64,000 bases of DNA from positions 62,001-126,000 of the forward strand of contig NZ_SVFW01000002.1 in assembly GCF_015056685.1 (NCBI RefSeq). Direction: 5' to 3'. The stretch comes from Butyrivibrio sp. GTDB taxonomy: Bacteria; Bacillota; Clostridia; Lachnospirales; Lachnospiraceae. The notes under the pieces are model-generated. The model saw nothing but the letters and a program-made list of their open reading frames with translations. It ran no database searches and had not been told where the DNA came from. The position numbers and the translations under genes are program-made. Positions 53,199-62,432 of the stretch are shown piece after piece (position 1 is the stretch's first letter; each line of letters starts with the position of its first letter).

Positions 53199-53227
53199 TA
53201 TGTATGTGCTTTTTATGTAATGCCCTT

Positions 53228-54706
53228 TTATTTTGTTGCAGAATTCTGAAGTTCTATAGCTTCATCAAGAGCTGCCTGCATTTCAGGCTCTACCTGGTTG
53301 AGATAATCCTGAACAGAGATATCACCATTCTTGATGTTGAATACACCTGACCAGAAAGGAGTGAACCACTCTGCATTGTATGTGTAATCTGTTTCCTGAA
53401 GGGCTGCTTCGTAGTGGTCGTTTCCATCAAAGTATCCGAAGATAACATCTACGTTTGAAGCGTAAGGAACAGTTCCGTTTGCTACAGCATCTTTGAATTC
53501 GCCATAAGCAAGATCAACAATGTTTGGAAGCTGAATTGAAGCGCCTGATGTGATACCTGAAACTTCTCTCTGTCCATCTGCATCAGTTGAAAGCTTAGCA
53601 ACAAGTTCTGCGCAAAGGTCAGGATACTTTGTTGTTGCAGATACGCAGTATCCAACAGAACCCATCCATGTGTGGCTCTTGCCATCACCTGAAGGTCCAA
53701 CAGGCCATCCGCAAAGGTTCCACTTATAAGGGAAAGTAGCATCATCCATGAATGCTGCAACATCCCATGTACCGCAGGCATAGAATGCAACCTGGCCATC
53801 AAGCCATCTCTGATATCCGCCAAGGGCTGTATCCTGCTCAACAGAAGGTGTAAGACCGTTCTTTGTAAGGTCTGTATAGAAAGTAAGAGCTTCTGTAAGC
53901 TGAGGGTTGTTTGCTACGTTAACTTTTGTCATATCGTCGTTTAAGAACTTAACGCCGTTAGAATAAAGGTAAGGAGTCATACCGAACTGGTCTGCATTTG
54001 CAACACCCCACTGATCGATCTCGCCGTCTCCGTCCTTATCAATTGTAAGGGCCTTGCAGACTTCGATGAACTCATCATATGTGTAAGGATTTTCAGGATC
54101 AGGATACTCAAGTCCTGCTGCATCGAAAAGATCCTGGTTGTATGCAAAAGCAAAGCATGAAAGATCCTTAGGGAAAGCATAAAGAGAACCACTTCCGATG
54201 TTGGTTCCGTCATATCTGTAGATTTCCTGAGTTGTTCCCCAGATGCTCTTTATTGTTGCATCATCAACATAGTCATCAAGAGGAAGAACATAACCATTAT
54301 CAACATATGAACGAACTGCTGCAGGTCCAACATAGAATACATCAGGCATATCTCCGGCAGTCATGTTGGCGATCATCTTCTGGTTGTATTCATCCTGTGT
54401 TGTTACTTCAAATACAACTTCTTTTACCTGATCCTTGTGATCTGCAACGAACTGGTCAATAAGCTTCTGGTAGATAGCTTTTTCATGCTCCTGCATGTAG
54501 AGGAATACATGAATTGTCTGATCACCTTCACCTGTAACAGTTTCTGTTGTAGATTCGGACTGTGTTTCAGCAGCTCCTGAATCAGTAGCAGTCTGTGTGT
54601 CGGCGGTAGCTTCACCAGCTTCTTCAACTGTGGTTGTGGAACATCCAGCAAGGACACCGGCGCCCATAAGGCCGGCTAAGATAATACTTAGAACTTTCTT
54701 TTTCAT
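53228..54706 (-). CDS. Sugar ABC transporter substrate-binding lipoprotein
   Basis: A 492-aa lipoprotein. The signal KKKVLSIILAGLMGAGVLAG ends in the lipobox LAGC, followed by a Thr/Glu/Ala-rich linker. Then comes the family-1 solute-binding fold (QEHEKAIYQKLIDQFVADHK; TAGDMPDVFYVGP). ATG 54706 follows AGGAGG; the frame extends 12 codons upstream without support. It captures sugars for the two permeases. It is divergent from, and apparently co-regulated with, the GH43 operon. Confidence 0.92.
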   Translation of the reverse strand: MKKKVLSIILAGLMGAGVLAGCSTTTVEEAGEATADTQTATDSGAAETQSESTTETVTGEGDQTIHVFLYMQEHEKAIYQKLIDQFVADHKDQVKEVVFEVTTQDEYNQKMIANMTAGDMPDVFYVGPAAVRSYVDNGYVLPLDDYVDDATIKSIWGTTQEIYRYDGTNIGSGSLYAFPKDLSCFAFAYNQDLFDAAGLEYPDPENPYTYDEFIEVCKALTIDKDGDGEIDQWGVANADQFGMTPYLYSNGVKFLNDDMTKVNVANNPQLTEALTFYTDLTKNGLTPSVEQDTALGGYQRWLDGQVAFYACGTWDVAAFMDDATFPYKWNLCGWPVGPSGDGKSHTWMGSVGYCVSATTKYPDLCAELVAKLSTDADGQREVSGITSGASIQLPNIVDLAYGEFKDAVANGTVPYASNVDVIFGYFDGNDHYEAALQETDYTYNAEWFTPFWSGVFNIKNGDISVQDYLNQVEPEMQAALDEAIELQNSATK

Positions 54707-54754
54707 AGTCAATCCTCCTAAAAAAATTGTACATACGAACATCTCTTTGTGACA

Positions 54755-54810
54755 ATTTTACAAAGAGGAGGATTGACAGTCAATAGATATTTTAGATTAA
54801 TCTTAAATAT
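54755..54810 (-). promoter_or_regulatory. Promoter and dyad operator of the sugar ABC operon
   Basis: On the minus strand TTGACT (54778-54783), 17 bp, TAAAAT (54755-54760). Upstream lies a 24-bp near-perfect palindrome (54787-54810) centred on AGATTAATCT. AATCTAAAATATCTATTGAC matches the GH43 promoter block at 17 of 20 positions. Confidence 0.75.
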
Positions 54811-54872
54811 TTTAAATATTTGTCGTTTTATACAAAAAACTAAAGTTTTTTTTGTTAACCTATAAAAGAAGT

Positions 54873-55817
54873 TTACTCAATTTTGGTAGAGTAGATATTG
54901 GACTCAAAGAACTTATTGAATCCCTGCCAGCCTGGAGTAGTGATGTTTCCAAGGATCTCAGTGAAGGTTTCCATCTTAGCATCTGTGTTGTCAGCAAGGT
55001 TAAGTGCGACAGCTTCGATGATAGCAGGTTTCTTTGGAGAACCATATTCAAGCTCGCCGTGGTGGGCAAGTATGCAGTGCTGAAGTTCCTGCTTGAGAAT
55101 AACAGGGAAGCCTTCGATTCCGCGGATCTTTTCTCCGACCATCTCGGTTCCCATTACAATATGACCAAGGAACTGGCCTTCGTCAGTGTAGTCATTTACT
55201 GGGTAGAGACTTAGCTCTTTTGTCTTACCGATATCATGGCAGATTGCAGCTGTTAAAAGAAGGTCTCTGTTAAGAGCCGGATATGCTGTGCAGTAGAAGT
55301 TACAGAGCTTTGTTACGCTGAGTGTGTGCTCTAAAAGTCCGCCGATGAAGCTGTGATGTACAGTCTTGGCAGCGCTGGATTTTCTGAAAGCAGTGATGAA
55401 AGCTTCATCCTGAATAAAGAATTCTTCCAGGAGCTTTTTGAGATATGGATTTCCAATAGTTCCGATTATTCCAAGGAGTTCTTTGTACATAACATCGATG
55501 TCCTTGGAAGAAACAGGAAGGTAGAGAGATGGATCATACTCGCCTTCGTGGCATTTTCTGGCTCTTTTTACATTGATCTGGAGAGCTCCGTTAAAGCTTG
55601 TTACTTCCCCAAATACATCGATGTAATCTGTGTCGTCAAATTCGTCTATTCCGTCGCTGTTTGGCTCCCAGATCTTGGCATCAATAGTGCCTGTCTTGTC
55701 CTGGAGAGTTACAGAGTAGTACTCTTTTCCGTTTTTGGTTGTTGCGCTGAGCTTGTGCTTGCACATGTAGATGTCCGCAATGCGGTCACCGGGGGTTAGA
55801 TCTTTGATGAACTTCAT
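54873..55817 (-). CDS. yhaM: 3'-5' exoribonuclease YhaM-like (OB fold + HD)
   Basis: A 314-aa cytoplasmic nuclease. Residues about 10-95 are an OB fold (YYSVTLQDKTGTIDAKIW). Residues 150-290 are an HD domain (HHSFIGGLLEHTLSVTKLC; AAICHDIGKTKEL; CILAHHGELEYGS) with the metal ligands in place. This order is characteristic of YhaM, an RNA and single-strand DNA 3'-5' exonuclease of Gram-positive bacteria. The length is standard. It starts just downstream of the HtrA-like gene on the same strand. Confidence 0.92.
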   Translation of the reverse strand: MKFIKDLTPGDRIADIYMCKHKLSATTKNGKEYYSVTLQDKTGTIDAKIWEPNSDGIDEFDDTDYIDVFGEVTSFNGALQINVKRARKCHEGEYDPSLYLPVSSKDIDVMYKELLGIIGTIGNPYLKKLLEEFFIQDEAFITAFRKSSAAKTVHHSFIGGLLEHTLSVTKLCNFYCTAYPALNRDLLLTAAICHDIGKTKELSLYPVNDYTDEGQFLGHIVMGTEMVGEKIRGIEGFPVILKQELQHCILAHHGELEYGSPKKPAIIEAVALNLADNTDAKMETFTEILGNITTPGWQGFNKFFESNIYSTKIE

Positions 55818-55844
55818 TAAAAAACCTCATTTCTAATATTAAAT

Positions 55845-57194
55845 CTATTTAGTTGTAGAGCTTGACATTGTTGCTTCTATCTCAAGTTCTATGTACTCAT
55901 TAGGTGCCTGTCGCATGATCGTAATTGATATTACATCATCAGGGGAACAGCTCGCAAGCCTTGTTATAAGGTGGTCATAGGTATTGATATCATAACCGTT
56001 AAAAGAAGTGATGATATCGCCGCTTTGAAGACCGGCTCTCATGGCAGGAGATCCCATCTCGGTGCTTGATATGTAAGCTCCCGAAGGGAGATTCTGTGTA
56101 TTCTGCATGTCGAGAGGAACTGTTGCGCCGTGGATTCCAAGATATGGTCTTGGCCTTGCGTTTGAAAGGTCTTCAATAAGTGGTTTTAGCTCAGTTATTC
56201 CAATGCCGCAGATCTGATTGCTCATACCTGTAGAATTGTGGGATGTATCTATTATTCCGATGACTTGTCCCTGTAAATTTATGAGAACACCGGTAGCATC
56301 GCTACTTCCGTAGATATCGGTAGTGATCAGCTTATAGCAGGAGTCTACAAGATTCATGGGACTCTTTTCTGAAGTGACAATTCCATAAGCTATTGAGTCC
56401 TGGATCCCTATAGGGCTGCCAACAGCAATAACAGGAGAACCGGTCAGGCTTCCGGCGCTGGAACTTCCAAGCTCTGCAGGAGAAATTGTCTGCCTTGTGC
56501 CCTCTGCAAGCTGTGTTCTGCGAACAGTAAGCACGCACTGCCCTGTAATGGTGTCGATCAGACTGATTTCAGCAGTTGCGGTAGCTCCATCACAGAAAGT
56601 TACACCGATTGACTCAGCATCAGACACAGATGCTGAAGGAACAAGAACATAAAGATTTGTGCCGTTGTCAGCAACTATGAGTCCGGAGGTGGAGCCTTTT
56701 GTCTCATAGGAATCCGTAAACCAGTTGGAGTCGCTTGAGATAGAAGTTACCTTTACGATGTTTTTCTCTACCTGAGTGGTAACCTTGCGAAGGGAAGTGA
56801 TCATTTTTTCATAGTCGTAAGCGTCAAAAGAATAGGAGGCAATTGCCTGATCGATCTGATCCTTCTGACTCTCCTCAAGGCTTAAAGCTTCACTTGCGGC
56901 TATCTGATTGTCATCTGCAAACATTTCCTCAGGAGTCAGTTCTTCGCTTGGTTTTTCCTCTGGAAAGGATATCATTTCCGGTTCATTTTCGGGATAAAGT
57001 TTGTCGCTGAAAACCGGCTGAAGTATAAGGAATGTAAGACAAGCGACCATTCCGAATATAACTGCCAGTGAAACGGTGATGACCGTGCGACGCAGAAGTT
57101 TTTTTCTATTGATAGGACGTTGTTTTATCTTTTCACTGATAAAATCAGTGTTCGCCAGATTCTCATTTTTGTTATCTTCAGGATTAAGTGGCAT
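55845..57194 (-). CDS. Membrane-anchored HtrA-like PDZ protein lacking the catalytic triad
   Basis: A 449-aa protein with a basic cytoplasmic N terminus, one membrane segment (about 36-58, TVITVSLAVIFGMVACLTFL), an acidic linker, a trypsin-like domain (about 145-330) and a PDZ domain (about 345-430, SPAMRAGLQSGDIITSFNGY). The fold is that of HtrA/DegP, but where HtrA has TNxHV this protein has LVPSASV. The serine loop GNSGGPL is replaced by GSSDATGVLI, so it is probably not a protease. ATG 57194 lies 8 nt after GGGGG. It may bind misfolded or wall proteins. Confidence 0.8.
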   Translation of the reverse strand: MPLNPEDNKNENLANTDFISEKIKQRPINRKKLLRRTVITVSLAVIFGMVACLTFLILQPVFSDKLYPENEPEMISFPEEKPSEELTPEEMFADDNQIAASEALSLEESQKDQIDQAIASYSFDAYDYEKMITSLRKVTTQVEKNIVKVTSISSDSNWFTDSYETKGSTSGLIVADNGTNLYVLVPSASVSDAESIGVTFCDGATATAEISLIDTITGQCVLTVRRTQLAEGTRQTISPAELGSSSAGSLTGSPVIAVGSPIGIQDSIAYGIVTSEKSPMNLVDSCYKLITTDIYGSSDATGVLINLQGQVIGIIDTSHNSTGMSNQICGIGITELKPLIEDLSNARPRPYLGIHGATVPLDMQNTQNLPSGAYISSTEMGSPAMRAGLQSGDIITSFNGYDINTYDHLITRLASCSPDDVISITIMRQAPNEYIELEIEATMSSSTTK

Positions 57195-57327
57195 TTCGTA
57201 TTCCCCCAATAAACATTTAACTTATTATAGACGTTTTTATAGGTTAAATCTAGCCATGAGGGGGTATAAATGATAAACTGTACTTTGGGTAATTATGTAA
57301 AAAAGCATATGTTAAGGACTAGTATTT

Positions 57328-59727
57328 ATGAACGCAAAAGCATTACACGTACTTGAGTACGATAAAATAATAGAAAAACTGGCGGATCACGCCACATCGG
57401 AGCCAGGAAGAAAGCTTTGCAAGGAGCTTGTTCCTTCTTCAGATATCAATGAGATAAGGAATAATCAGAAAAAGACCTCTGATGCTATTTCAAGAATATT
57501 CAAAAAAGGATCAACTTCTTTTGGAGATAACAGGAACTTTGAGGGAACTCTTAAGGCACTTAAGATAGGAAGTGCTCTTGAGCCGGTATCACTTCTAAGA
57601 ATAGCTGCATTTCTCGACAATGTTAACAGGGTAAAGACCTATGGAAGACCTACAAGGGACGATGAAACAGGTGACTCCCTCACAGAGTCTTTTGAACTTC
57701 TTGAGCCACTTACTTTTGTGTCAGCTGAGATCAGAAGATGCATAGTGTCAGAGGATGAGATAAGCTCTGATGCAAGCCCTGCCCTCAAACATATCAGAAG
57801 GGGCATAATGCTCACCAATGACAGAATACATGAGCAGCTTGGCAGGATGCTGAATGGCTCAATGAGGACATATCTTCAGGATGCTGTTGTCACCATGAGG
57901 GACGGCAGGTACTGCATTCCCGTTAAGGCAGAGTACAAATCACAGATAAATGGTATTGTTCATGATCAGTCTTCATCCGGTTCAACTCTTTTTATAGAGC
58001 CGGCAGCAGTTGTAGAGCTTAACAATAAGCTCAGAGAAATGGGGCTTCAGGAAAGCGCAGAGATTGAAAAGATCCTGCTCGAACTCAGCCTTAAAGTTGC
58101 TGAGCATATAGATTCTATCAAGTACAACGCTGATATCATGACTGATCTTGATTTCATATTTGCCAAGGCTTCCTATGCACTTGAGATCAATGGAACAACA
58201 CCTGTTTTCAATGACCAGCACGCATTTGATATCAAGAAGGGAAGACACCCTCTTATTGCAAAAGATAAGGTGGTTCCTATTGACGTATATGCCGGAAGAG
58301 ATTTCGACATGCTCATTATCACAGGTCCAAACACAGGTGGTAAGACTGTTACCCTTAAGACGGTAGGTCTTTTGACACTTATGGGACAGGCCGGCCTTGC
58401 GATTCCTGCAGGAGATAAGTCAGAGCTGTCAGTGTTTAATGAGGTGTTTGCTGATATTGGAGATGAGCAGAGCATTGAACAGTCTCTTTCTACCTTCTCA
58501 TCACATATGACCAATACAGTATCGATCCTTGAAAAAGCTGATGAGAATTCACTTTGTCTTTTTGATGAATTGGGAGCAGGTACTGACCCCACAGAGGGAG
58601 CGGCTCTTGCCATATCAATACTTAACGACCTGCACAGCAGAAGGATAAGGACACTTGCAACAACTCACTATAGCGAGCTTAAGGTTTATGCCCTTAACAC
58701 TCCCGGAATTAAGAATGCCAGCTGTGAATTTGATGTAGAGTCACTGAAACCAACCTACAAGCTTCTTATCGGAATTCCCGGAAAGAGTAATGCTTTTGCC
58801 ATCTCTTCAAAGCTTGGGCTTCCGGACAGGATAATCGAAGCCGCTAAGGAGCAGATCAGCACTGAGGATAAGCGCTTTGAAGATCTTTTGGCTGACCTGG
58901 AGAAGAGCAGAAAGATCATTGAGAATGAGCGACTTGAGATTTCCGAGTACAAAAAAGAAGTTGAGCAGCTTAAGTCTCAGCTTGAGGAAAAGACTGAAAA
59001 GCTCGACAGCCGCAAGGATGACATCATAAGAGAGGCCAACGAAGAAGCGAGAGCTATTTTGCAGGAAGCAAAGGATCTTGCTGATGAGACCATAAGGACT
59101 TTCAGAAAAGCAGGACCAAACGCGTCAATTCAGGACCTTGAGAGAGCAAGGACCAATGTCGGACAAAAGATATCTGACAAAAATAAGGCGATTTCCAAGA
59201 AGGCTGAAAAGGCAAAAGAAACTCATCCTATATTAAAAGAGTCTCAGCTTAAGCTCGGTGAGTCAGTAAAGATCGTATCCATGGGACTTAAAGGAACTAT
59301 AAGCTCCAAGCCTGACAAGGATGGCAATCTCTATGTGCAGTGCGGAATCATGAGGACCAAAGCCAACATCAGGGATCTGGTTCTTATAAAGGATGATGAT
59401 GCCAAGACAGCCATGAAGAAGTTCTATGGCAGGACAAGCGGAAGTTCAGGTTCAAAGATGGATCTTTCACGTGCTGCCAGCATCAGGACTGAGATAAATC
59501 TTATTGGTAAAAACAGCGACGATGCCATCGCAGCTCTTGATAAGTATCTGGATGACGCCTACATGTCACATCTTAACAATGTGAGAGTTGTTCATGGTAA
59601 GGGGTCAGGTATTCTGAGACAGGCGGTTCATAATTATTTGAAGGGCGTTCCTTACGTGAAGTCCTTTAAACTTGGGGAATTCGGCGAAGGCGATGCTGGT
59701 GTTACAATAGTAACTTTTATTAAATAA
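57328..59727 (+). CDS. mutS2: MutS2 ATPase/endonuclease
   Basis: A 799-aa protein: MutS core and lever helices (about 1-300), ATPase with Walker A GPNTGGKTVTLKT at about 333-345 and FDELGAGTDPTEGA. A long coiled coil lies at about 515-590, and a C-terminal Smr nuclease-like domain at about 715-799 (VRVVHGKGSGILRQAVHNYL). MutS2 limits recombination and, in Bacillus, rescues collided ribosomes. The Smr LDLRG motif is replaced by INLIG. It is the first gene of a plus-strand run with the two-component genes. Confidence 0.93.
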   Translation: MNAKALHVLEYDKIIEKLADHATSEPGRKLCKELVPSSDINEIRNNQKKTSDAISRIFKKGSTSFGDNRNFEGTLKALKIGSALEPVSLLRIAAFLDNVNRVKTYGRPTRDDETGDSLTESFELLEPLTFVSAEIRRCIVSEDEISSDASPALKHIRRGIMLTNDRIHEQLGRMLNGSMRTYLQDAVVTMRDGRYCIPVKAEYKSQINGIVHDQSSSGSTLFIEPAAVVELNNKLREMGLQESAEIEKILLELSLKVAEHIDSIKYNADIMTDLDFIFAKASYALEINGTTPVFNDQHAFDIKKGRHPLIAKDKVVPIDVYAGRDFDMLIITGPNTGGKTVTLKTVGLLTLMGQAGLAIPAGDKSELSVFNEVFADIGDEQSIEQSLSTFSSHMTNTVSILEKADENSLCLFDELGAGTDPTEGAALAISILNDLHSRRIRTLATTHYSELKVYALNTPGIKNASCEFDVESLKPTYKLLIGIPGKSNAFAISSKLGLPDRIIEAAKEQISTEDKRFEDLLADLEKSRKIIENERLEISEYKKEVEQLKSQLEEKTEKLDSRKDDIIREANEEARAILQEAKDLADETIRTFRKAGPNASIQDLERARTNVGQKISDKNKAISKKAEKAKETHPILKESQLKLGESVKIVSMGLKGTISSKPDKDGNLYVQCGIMRTKANIRDLVLIKDDDAKTAMKKFYGRTSGSSGSKMDLSRAASIRTEINLIGKNSDDAIAALDKYLDDAYMSHLNNVRVVHGKGSGILRQAVHNYLKGVPYVKSFKLGEFGEGDAGVTIVTFIK

Positions 59728-59742
59728 ACTTTGGGGGAAAAC

Positions 59743-60444
59743 ATGGTTAGCAAACAGAAAATACTTATAGTAGACGATGATAATAATATTGCAGAGCTCA
59801 TATCTTTGTATCTGGTAAAAGAGTGTTTTGAGACAAAGATATGTAATGACGGCGAATCTGCGATAAACACTTTTGACACATTTAAACCAAATCTTATTTT
59901 GCTTGATCTGATGCTTCCGGGAATTGATGGATACCAGGTCTGCAGAGAGATAAGGACCAGGTCACAGACTCCTATCATTATGCTTTCTGCAAAAGGTGAG
60001 GTGTTTGATAAGGTTCTTGGTCTTGAGATGGGCGCTGATGACTATATGGAAAAGCCCTTTGATTCAAAAGAACTGGTGGCAAGAGTAAAGGCGGTATTAA
60101 GGCGCTTTAAGCCTCAGGTTCAGGAAGTTCCTGAGTCTAATGACAAGGTAGTAAGATATCCTGATCTTGAGATCAATATGACCAACTATTCAGTAAATTA
60201 CATGGGCGAGCGCGTGGATATGCCACCTAAGGAGCTTGAACTTTTATACTTCCTTGCAGCTTCGCCAAACCACGTGTTTACAAGAGAGCAGCTTCTTGAT
60301 CAGATCTGGGGCTATGAATATGTTGGCGATACCAGAACTGTAGATGTACATATAAAAAGACTTCGTGAGAAATTAAGTGATCACGCGAACTGGCGTCTTG
60401 CAACAATCTGGGGAATAGGATACAAGTTTGAGGTAACAGAATAA
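59743..60444 (+). CDS. OmpR-family response regulator
   Basis: A 233-aa protein: receiver domain (about 5-120) with phosphorylation site Asp55 in LILLDLMLPGIDG and conserved Lys in DDYMEKPF. A winged-helix output domain follows (about 135-232, PPKELELLYFLAASPNHVFT). ATG 59743 follows GGGGGAAA; a TTG at 59731 is inside the ribosome site. The kinase gene begins directly after the stop, so the two form a pair. The target genes are unknown. Confidence 0.93.
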   Translation: MVSKQKILIVDDDNNIAELISLYLVKECFETKICNDGESAINTFDTFKPNLILLDLMLPGIDGYQVCREIRTRSQTPIIMLSAKGEVFDKVLGLEMGADDYMEKPFDSKELVARVKAVLRRFKPQVQEVPESNDKVVRYPDLEINMTNYSVNYMGERVDMPPKELELLYFLAASPNHVFTREQLLDQIWGYEYVGDTRTVDVHIKRLREKLSDHANWRLATIWGIGYKFEVTE

Positions 60445-61881
60445 ATGAAGAGAACTATTTATCTGAAGTTTCTTCTTGCCTATCTTCTGTTTGGTGTGTT
60501 TGGGTTTGTTGTTGTTGCCACATTCGTTTACAGCATGACCTATGAGAGACTGCGAAGAGATAAAACTGACAACATGTATCAGGTTGCTACTCAGATTGCA
60601 AACACGTACGCAGCAGATCTTTACAATAGTGAAACTTCACTGGAAGCAGTACATACGCAAATGGTCACATTGTCCAAATACATGGACAATGAACCCATAT
60701 GGATAATCAACCCTTCAGGCAGACTTGTCCTTGATTCGTCGAGAGTAATAGGGCCCGGAGATGAGATAGTGATAGATGGTTTTAATCCGTCTGTGCTCGG
60801 TGGGTCATACTATACGACCGGCAACTTCTGGGGCTCTTTTAACGAGGATGTCATAAGTGTGTTTGCGCCCATAACTGCCAACTATAAGGTTCAGGCATAT
60901 GTTGTTATCCATGAACCTGTATCGGACCTGGTGGAATCGGCCAATGAATTTTTGAATATATCCTATCTGATGCTGATAGTTCTTTTCCTGTTGTCCCTGA
61001 TAATCCTTATCTTTTTTACGGAGCTTGTATATATTCCCCTCAGAAAGATAACCAAGGCGACAGAGCAGTACGCAGCAGGAAACATGGGATATGAATTCTC
61101 GGTTGAGTCTGAAGATGAAATGGGATATCTGGCAGCATCTCTGTCTTATATGGCGGGCGAGATTGCGCGGGCAGAAGATGATCAAAAGAAATTTATTGCT
61201 AATGTTTCGCATGATTTCAGGTCTCCGCTTACATCTATCAGAGGATATCTGGTGGCAATGCAGGATGGCACGATCCCCCAGGAGATGCACGAGAGATACC
61301 TTGGAATTGTAATCAATGAAACGGACAGACTGACCAAACTTACCAATGAGCTTCTTACCTTGAACAACTTGAACACAAAGGGTATGATGCTCAACAAATC
61401 TGATTTTGATATAAACCAGACCATCAGAAAGGTCGCAGAGTCTTTTGAAGGAACCTGCAGAAATAAAAAGATTGCCATTGAGCTGATCCTTACAGATGAA
61501 AAGATGCTGGTAAATGCAGATGTGGATAAGATCCAGCAGGTGCTCTATAATCTTGTGGATAACGCCATAAAGTTCAGTCATCATGATTCATCCATCAAGA
61601 TTGAAACTACAGAGAAACACAGCAAGGTTTTCGTTTCAGTCAAGGACAGCGGAATTGGAATTCCCAAAGAGGATCAGAAGCTTATTTTTGACAGATTCTA
61701 TAAATCTGATTCTTCAAGAGGAAAGGATAAGAAGGGCACAGGCCTTGGCCTTTCTATCGTAAAAGAAATAATAAAGGCTCACGAAGAAAATATTAATGTT
61801 ATCAGTACTCCGGGCGTTGGAACAGAGTTTATCTTTTCACTTCCAAAGTCTGCAGTAATGGATGCTGATGACGAGGAGTAA
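60445..61881 (+). CDS. Membrane sensor histidine kinase
   Basis: A 478-aa kinase. TM1 lies at about 6-30 (FLLAYLLFGVFGFVVVATFV), followed by an extracytoplasmic sensor of about 140 residues. TM2 lies at about 172-200 (LMLIVLFLLSLIILIFF), then a HAMP domain. HisKA follows with His256 in NVSHDFRSPLTSIRGYL, then the HATPase domain with VDNAIKFS, DSGIGIPKEDQ and GTGLGLSIVKEI. Its start codon touches the stop of the response regulator gene. The stimulus is unknown. Confidence 0.93.
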   Translation: MKRTIYLKFLLAYLLFGVFGFVVVATFVYSMTYERLRRDKTDNMYQVATQIANTYAADLYNSETSLEAVHTQMVTLSKYMDNEPIWIINPSGRLVLDSSRVIGPGDEIVIDGFNPSVLGGSYYTTGNFWGSFNEDVISVFAPITANYKVQAYVVIHEPVSDLVESANEFLNISYLMLIVLFLLSLIILIFFTELVYIPLRKITKATEQYAAGNMGYEFSVESEDEMGYLAASLSYMAGEIARAEDDQKKFIANVSHDFRSPLTSIRGYLVAMQDGTIPQEMHERYLGIVINETDRLTKLTNELLTLNNLNTKGMMLNKSDFDINQTIRKVAESFEGTCRNKKIAIELILTDEKMLVNADVDKIQQVLYNLVDNAIKFSHHDSSIKIETTEKHSKVFVSVKDSGIGIPKEDQKLIFDRFYKSDSSRGKDKKGTGLGLSIVKEIIKAHEENINVISTPGVGTEFIFSLPKSAVMDADDEE

Positions 61882-61886
61882 TTTAA

Positions 61887-62381
61887 ATGCATATAGTTTT
61901 ACATCAGCCGGAGATACCACAGAACACCGGAAATATAGGAAGAACATGTGTTGCAACAAACACAAGTCTTCATCTTATTGAGCCACTTGGCTTTAGTATC
62001 AATGAAAAAGCCCTTAAAAGAGCAGGAATGGACTACTGGCCAAAGCTCGACGTTACCAAATATATTGACTACGAAGATTTCAAGGCAAAGCATCCCGGGG
62101 CTAAGATCTGGTATGCTACGACAAAGGCGAAACACTCTTATACCGATGTTTCTTTTGGCATGGATGACTTTATAATGTTCGGCAAAGAAAGCGCCGGAAT
62201 CCCTGAGGAGATACTGGTGGACAACGAAGAAACCTGCATTCGAATCCCTATGGGAGAGAACATTAGGTCTTTGAACCTGTCTAATTCAGTAGCGATAGTT
62301 TTATATGAAGCTCTCAGGCAGAACGAGTTTAAAGGACTTGAGAGAGAAGGCGAACTTCACAGACTTCATTGGAAAGAGTGA
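61887..62381 (+). CDS. trmL: tRNA (cytidine/uridine-34-2'-O)-methyltransferase
   Basis: A 164-aa SPOUT methyltransferase. The N terminus HIVLHQPEIPQNTGNIGRTC is diagnostic for TrmL, and the C-terminal knot contains FGKESAGIPEEIL and IPMGENIRSLNLSNSVAI. It methylates the wobble ribose of tRNA-Leu species. It starts five bases after the kinase stop and is probably in the same operon. Confidence 0.93.
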   Translation: MHIVLHQPEIPQNTGNIGRTCVATNTSLHLIEPLGFSINEKALKRAGMDYWPKLDVTKYIDYEDFKAKHPGAKIWYATTKAKHSYTDVSFGMDDFIMFGKESAGIPEEILVDNEETCIRIPMGENIRSLNLSNSVAIVLYEALRQNEFKGLEREGELHRLHWKE

Positions 62382-62432
62382 TGACAGGGAGTTTATACTA
62401 GCGAGATTTTTTTGTAATAGATTGGAAATTGT

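Noticed and set aside
60805..61584. 259-codon minus-strand frame within the histidine kinase gene
   Set aside because: Antisense shadow of a well-supported kinase.
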